A program made the translations under genes and the position numbers. Shown piece after piece: positions 60,414-64,000 of a stretch of 64,000 bases of DNA. The stretch is taken from positions 180,483 through 244,482 of the forward strand of contig NZ_FNOX01000007.1 in the NCBI RefSeq assembly GCF_900107155.1, written 5' to 3'. The stretch is from Pseudomonas salomonii (GTDB lineage: Bacteria > Pseudomonadota > Gammaproteobacteria > Pseudomonadales > Pseudomonadaceae). Within the stretch, counting starts at the first letter, position 1, and the number at the start of each line of letters is the position of its first letter. The notes beneath the pieces are model-generated. The model did not search any database and had not been told where the DNA came from. It was given only the letters and a program-made list of their open reading frames with translations.

Positions 60414-60429
60414 ACGATGAGAGGGCGGT

Positions 60430-61293
60430 GTGCTGAGTGCTGAGTTAAAGGCGTTTTTTATGGTCGCCCGCCTGGGCAGCATTACCCAGGCGGCGAAAAA
60501 ACTCGGCTTGAGCCAGCCCACCGTCACCACCCAGATTCGCAACCTGGAAAGCCAATACGGCGTTGAACTGTTCTACCGCGGCGGGCGCCGCCTCACCGTC
60601 AGCGACGACGGCGCGCGCTTGCTGCCGATGGTCAAGACGCTGTTGCAACAGGAAGCCGATATCGAGTTTTTCCTGCGCAATACCGGCCAGGTTCAGGGCG
60701 CCTTAAGGATTGCCGCCACGGCGCCGTACTACATCCTCGATCTGGTCAAAGCCTTTCGCGAACGCCTGCCCCATGTGGACGTCTCGGTGGAAATCGGCAA
60801 TTCCCAACAGGTGCTCGAAGCACTGGACGATTACCGCGTCGACGTCGCGGCCTCCTCGCAACTGCTCGAAGACCCACGCCTGATCCGCCGCGTGCTGGGC
60901 ACCGACCCGCTGGTGCTGGCGGTGCATCGCAATCATCCCCTGGCCAAGCTTGAACATGTGCCACTGAGTGCGCTGGCCGGGCATACGCTGCTGATGCGCG
61001 AAGCCGGCTCCACCACGCGGCGGTTGACTGAAGAGATGTTGCAGAGCGCCGGCGTGAGTTACGGACCATTGCTGGAAATCGGCAGCCGTGAGTCGATTCG
61101 CGAGGCGGTGTTGCGCAATATCGGCATCAGCATCATTGCCCGCCAGGAAGTGCCCCATGACCCGCAACTGCGGGTGCTGACCATCGAGAATGCACCGCAG
61201 ATTCCCGAGTATTTGTACTGCCTCAAGGAGCGCAAAGGCGCACGGTTGCCGGCGGCGTTTCTGGGGTTGGCGCAGGAAATGTCGCCACTCTGA
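60430..61293 (+). CDS. LysR-family transcriptional regulator, probably phosphonate-related
   Basis: 287 residues from GTG 60430, with GAGAGGG upstream. The N-terminal LysR HTH (AFFMVARLGSITQAAKKLGL) is followed by the effector-binding domain. It lies 16 bases after cadA but more likely serves the downstream 2-aminoethylphosphonate transporter genes, beside which LysR regulators are common in pseudomonads. Its TGA (61291-61293) overlaps the first bases of a family-D repeat, so the C-terminus may have been set by repeat insertion. Confidence 0.88.
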   Translation: MLSAELKAFFMVARLGSITQAAKKLGLSQPTVTTQIRNLESQYGVELFYRGGRRLTVSDDGARLLPMVKTLLQQEADIEFFLRNTGQVQGALRIAATAPYYILDLVKAFRERLPHVDVSVEIGNSQQVLEALDDYRVDVAASSQLLEDPRLIRRVLGTDPLVLAVHRNHPLAKLEHVPLSALAGHTLLMREAGSTTRRLTEEMLQSAGVSYGPLLEIGSRESIREAVLRNIGISIIARQEVPHDPQLRVLTIENAPQIPEYLYCLKERKGARLPAAFLGLAQEMSPL

Positions 61294-61405
61294 TCGTTCC
61301 CACGCTCCGCGTGGGAATGCCGCCCTGGACGCTCCGCGTCTGCTCTTGGGTGTGGTGACGCGGAGCGTCACAAGATGCATTCCCACGCAGAGCATGGGAA
61401 CGATC
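61292..61405. repeat. Complex REP doublet, family D (copy 6)
   Basis: GATCGTTCCCACGCTCCGCG to CGCAGAGCATGGGAACGATC (one base change in the right arm), central GACGCTCCGCGTC / GACGCGGAGCGTC pair. Overlaps the stop codon of the LysR gene, as copy 1 does for tetR. Confidence 0.9.
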
Positions 61406-61517
61406 GCCTTACACCCAAATCCACCAATACCACTATCACTGCCTTTTGCCTTTCTGCCACAAGAGGGACGCATTGCCCGCCTAGCATGGCCTTCATCAGT
61501 TTGATGAGGTGCCTTGC

Positions 61518-62582
61518 ATGAACACAGCCCTGACCCAACCCGGTGCGTCAATGAAGGTGCGCGGTATCCAGAAACGCTTCGGCGCCTTCACCGCGCTGGA
61601 CAACGTGTCCCTGGAAGTCGCCGCCGGCGAGCTGGTGTGCCTGCTGGGCCCGTCCGGTTGCGGCAAGACCACCTTGCTGCGCTGCATCGCCGGCCTGGAG
61701 CGCCAGGACAGCGGTGAGCTTTACCTGGGCAATCGCGATGTTTCCCTGCTGCCGCCGCAGGCGCGGGACTACGGCATTCTGTTCCAGTCCTACGCGCTGT
61801 TTCCCAACCTGACCGTCGAAGCGAACATCGGCTACGGCCTCACCGGCAGTGGTCGCGACGAAGTGCGCAAGCGCGTCGGGCAGATGCTCGAACTGGTCGG
61901 CCTGGTCGGCAGCGAAAAAAAGTACCCCGGCCAACTCTCCGGCGGCCAGCAACAGCGCGTGGCCCTGGCCCGTGCCCTGGCGCCTGCGCCGTCATTGCTG
62001 CTGCTGGACGAACCCATGTCGGCCCTCGACGCCCGTGTGCGTGAGCATCTGTGCAACGAGCTGCGTCAACTGCAACGGCGCCTGGGCATCACCACGCTGA
62101 TGGTCACCCACAACCAGGACGAGGCCATGCTGATGGCCGACCGCATCGCCGTGATGAACAACGGCAAGGTCGAGCAGTACGCCACGCCCCAGGAAATCTA
62201 CGACCGCCCGGCCACGCCGTTTGTGGCGGAGTTTGTCGGCCAGGGCAACTGGCTGCCGTTCAGCCGCAGCAGCGACAGCCATGCCCAGGTCGGCGGCCTG
62301 CACATGCGCCTGGATGACAGCGCCAGCAAGGCCAGGTCCGGCCGCTTGTTCTGCCGCCCGGAAGCCATCAGCGTCAACCCGCTGGTGCATGAAGAAAACC
62401 TGTTTCCGGCCAAGGTCCGCGAAATCACCTTCCTCGGCAACCGTTGCCGCATGAGCTTTGAACTGGAGCAATTGCCCGGCCACCCGCTGTTGGCCGAACT
62501 GGCCCCCGAAGCCATGCCGCGCCTGGGCGCGCAGGATATCTGGGTGGCTTTGCCGCCGCGCAGCCTGCAGGTGTTTGCCTGA
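61518..62582 (+). CDS. Putative 2-aminoethylphosphonate ABC transporter ATP-binding protein
   Basis: 354 residues. ABC motifs are Walker A GPSGCGKTT, Q-loop ILFQSYALFPNLT, signature LSGGQQQRVALARAL and Walker B LLLLDEPMSALD. A C-terminal TOBE-like domain (about 270-350) is present. It is of the PhnT-like group next to a fused two-domain permease, the usual pseudomonad aminoethylphosphonate system. Ferric-iron or thiamine importers of the same superfamily are the alternatives. ATG 61518 has GAGG nine bases upstream. A GTG at 61509 is less likely. Confidence 0.82.
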   Translation: MNTALTQPGASMKVRGIQKRFGAFTALDNVSLEVAAGELVCLLGPSGCGKTTLLRCIAGLERQDSGELYLGNRDVSLLPPQARDYGILFQSYALFPNLTVEANIGYGLTGSGRDEVRKRVGQMLELVGLVGSEKKYPGQLSGGQQQRVALARALAPAPSLLLLDEPMSALDARVREHLCNELRQLQRRLGITTLMVTHNQDEAMLMADRIAVMNNGKVEQYATPQEIYDRPATPFVAEFVGQGNWLPFSRSSDSHAQVGGLHMRLDDSASKARSGRLFCRPEAISVNPLVHEENLFPAKVREITFLGNRCRMSFELEQLPGHPLLAELAPEAMPRLGAQDIWVALPPRSLQVFA

Positions 62583-62583
62583 G

Positions 62584-64000
62584 ATGGCTGCCGATATGAG
62601 TCTGCCGATACCCGACCACGTGGCTCGTCAGGTTTCCCGCGCTGAGCTTGGCGACCGCATTTTTGTGGTCGGCGGCAAGCTGCTTTGGTTACTCCTGTTG
62701 GGCATCGCGGTGTTGTTGCCGTTGCTGGCGATCTTCTGGCGCGGCTTCAGCAGCGAAGCCGGGCAGGGCGGCGGGCTGGTCGCGGCACGGGAACTGGTGA
62801 CCAGTGAAAACTTCCATTGGTTGTTGGGCAATAGCCTGAAAGTGTCCCTGAGCGTGGCGGCCATCGTCGTACCGCTGGCCTACCTGTTTGCCTACGCGCT
62901 GCAACGCACGCTGATCCCCGGCAAGCCGATCTGGCGCGGCCTGTCACTGCTGCCATTGATGGCCCCGTCGATGTTGCCGGGTATTGCGCTGGTCTATCTG
63001 TTCGGCAACCAGGGCATGTTGCGTGGTTTGCTTTCGGACAATATCTACGGCTTCTGGGGCATTGTGCTGGGTGAAGTGATCTACACCTTCCCACACGCCT
63101 TGATGATTTTGCTGTCGGCGCTGTCCCTGGCGGATGCGCGCCTGTTCGATGCCGCCTCCAGCATGGGCGCAAGCTCCGCCCGGGCGTTTCGCAGCATTAC
63201 CTGGCCGGCCACGCGTCAGGCGGTATTCGCGGCGTTTTGCCTGGTGTTTACGCTGACCATCACCGACTTCGGCGTGCCCGTGGTAGTGGGTGGCGACTAT
63301 CAGGTGCTGGCGCTGGAAGCCTACAAGGCGGTGGTCGGCCAGCAACAGTTCGGTCGCGGCGCGTTGATCGGCATGGTGTTGCTGTTGCCGGCGCTGTTCA
63401 GCTTTGCTGTGGATGCCTGGCTGCGCCGCCGTCAGGGTGATGCCATGAGCGGCCGCGCCCAAGTGTTCCAGCCGGCGCCATCGCGCCTAAGGGATGGCTG
63501 CTACCTGGCGATTGTGCTGTTGATTTGCGCCGTGTTGCTGCTGGTGTTCGGCATGGCGGTGTACTCCTCGCTGGTGAAGTTCTGGCCCTACAACCTGTCG
63601 TTATCGCTCAATCACTACCAGTTTGAAGACACGGCCGGCGGCGGCTGGCTGGCCTATCGCAACAGCCTGACCATGGCCCTGTGCACTGCGCTGATCGGCA
63701 GTGTGCTGATCTTCACCGGCGCCTACCTGATGGAAAAGACCAAGGGCCAGAAAGGCCTGAACCTGGCGCTGCGTATGCTCAGCTTTGTGCCGATGGCTGT
63801 GCCGGGCTTGGTGCTGGGCCTGGGTTACGTGTTCTTCTTCAACCTCAACGGCAACCCGCTGCATGTGTTCTACGGCACCATGACCTTGCTGGTGGTGTGC
63901 ACCATTGCGCACTACCTGACCACCGCGCAAATGACCGCAACCACGGCGCTGCGCCAGTTGGATGCCGAGTTCGAAGCCGCCGCGCTGTCCCTCAAGGCGC
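62584..64000 (+). CDS. Putative 2-aminoethylphosphonate ABC transporter permease, cut by window end
   Basis: An open frame from ATG 62584 to the window edge (472 complete codons), starting two bases after the ATPase stop. Two MetI-like permease halves are fused. The first (about 80-285) has the EAA-like loop DAASSMGASSARAFRSITWP. The second begins near 355 with LTMALCTALIGSVLIFTGAY and reaches its own loop DAEFEAAALSLKA at the edge. This double-permease form is typical of putative aminoethylphosphonate and iron-type importers. The substrate-binding protein and phnWX should lie beyond 64000. Confidence 0.85.
   Translation, partial: MAADMSLPIPDHVARQVSRAELGDRIFVVGGKLLWLLLLGIAVLLPLLAIFWRGFSSEAGQGGGLVAARELVTSENFHWLLGNSLKVSLSVAAIVVPLAYLFAYALQRTLIPGKPIWRGLSLLPLMAPSMLPGIALVYLFGNQGMLRGLLSDNIYGFWGIVLGEVIYTFPHALMILLSALSLADARLFDAASSMGASSARAFRSITWPATRQAVFAAFCLVFTLTITDFGVPVVVGGDYQVLALEAYKAVVGQQQFGRGALIGMVLLLPALFSFAVDAWLRRRQGDAMSGRAQVFQPAPSRLRDGCYLAIVLLICAVLLLVFGMAVYSSLVKFWPYNLSLSLNHYQFEDTAGGGWLAYRNSLTMALCTALIGSVLIFTGAYLMEKTKGQKGLNLALRMLSFVPMAVPGLVLGLGYVFFFNLNGNPLHVFYGTMTLLVVCTIAHYLTTAQMTATTALRQLDAEFEAAALSLKA

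Noticed and set aside
58083..60542. 819-codon open frame antisense to cadA
   Set aside because: A GC-rich codon-position shadow. It covers a clear P-type ATPase on the other strand and shows no domain or motif of its own.

Overview
The window reads as chromosome from a Pseudomonas of the fluorescens group. The coding is dense and GC-rich. Gene products match Pseudomonas families closely. Intergenic gaps carry palindromic REP doublets typical of that group. From memory, much of the right part follows the P. aeruginosa PAO1 order spu - hacB - serA - D2HGDH - SdiA-regulated genes - aaaA - rpiA - ilvA - HAD phosphatase - rppH - ptsP - lgt - thyA. No rRNA, tRNA, CRISPR array, prophage or insertion-sequence transposase was found.

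Layout. 1-5.1 kb: an ACT-like protein, an Lrp/AsnC regulator, a CYTH-CHAD protein and the arginine genes argE and argA, with a tiny Arg-Arg leader ORF before argA. 5.3-13.9 kb: a sulfonate-sulfur block (a TauA-like binding protein without transporter partners, an OprD-type porin, the peroxiredoxin LsfA, and ssuEADCBF). 14.0-14.7 kb: a TetR regulator bracketed by two REP copies. 14.9-25.3 kb: polyamine uptake and glutamylation-transamination genes (spuI, spuB, spuC, spuDEFGH), where spuA seems reduced to a remnant. 25.4-31 kb: HD protein, two AraC-type regulators, an AhpD-like protein and an Ntn-hydrolase acylase (HacB-like). 31-37 kb: an unassigned cluster of a GNAT-type acyltransferase, a divergent arginase-fold enzyme, a DegT-type aminotransferase, two half-size EamA/SMR membrane proteins, a thioredoxin-like lipid-anchored or membrane protein and a hydrolase. 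37-45.9 kb: DUF2059, a 2OG-Fe oxygenase, DUF523, a binding protein missing one lobe, DUF4399, the divergent pair serA/D-2-hydroxyglutarate dehydrogenase, an FAH-family hydrolase and tandem SdiA-regulated proteins. 45.9-57.5 kb: the AaaA-type autotransporter aminopeptidase, rpiA, ilvA, HAD phosphatase, rppH-ptsP, NRDE protein and lgt-thyA. 57.6-64 kb: cadR/cadA metal resistance, a LysR regulator and the start of a 2-aminoethylphosphonate ABC transporter cut by the window edge.

The recurring theme is nitrogen and sulfur scavenging: arginine synthesis, arginine release from peptides, polyamine catabolism, sulfonates and phosphonates. The observations most worth following are the argA leader peptide (MSPSLFRR, ending in two rare CGA codons), the 31-35 kb biosynthesis/export-like cluster, the lobe-deleted binding protein at 39.0-39.5 kb, and the spuA remnant at 16.5 kb.
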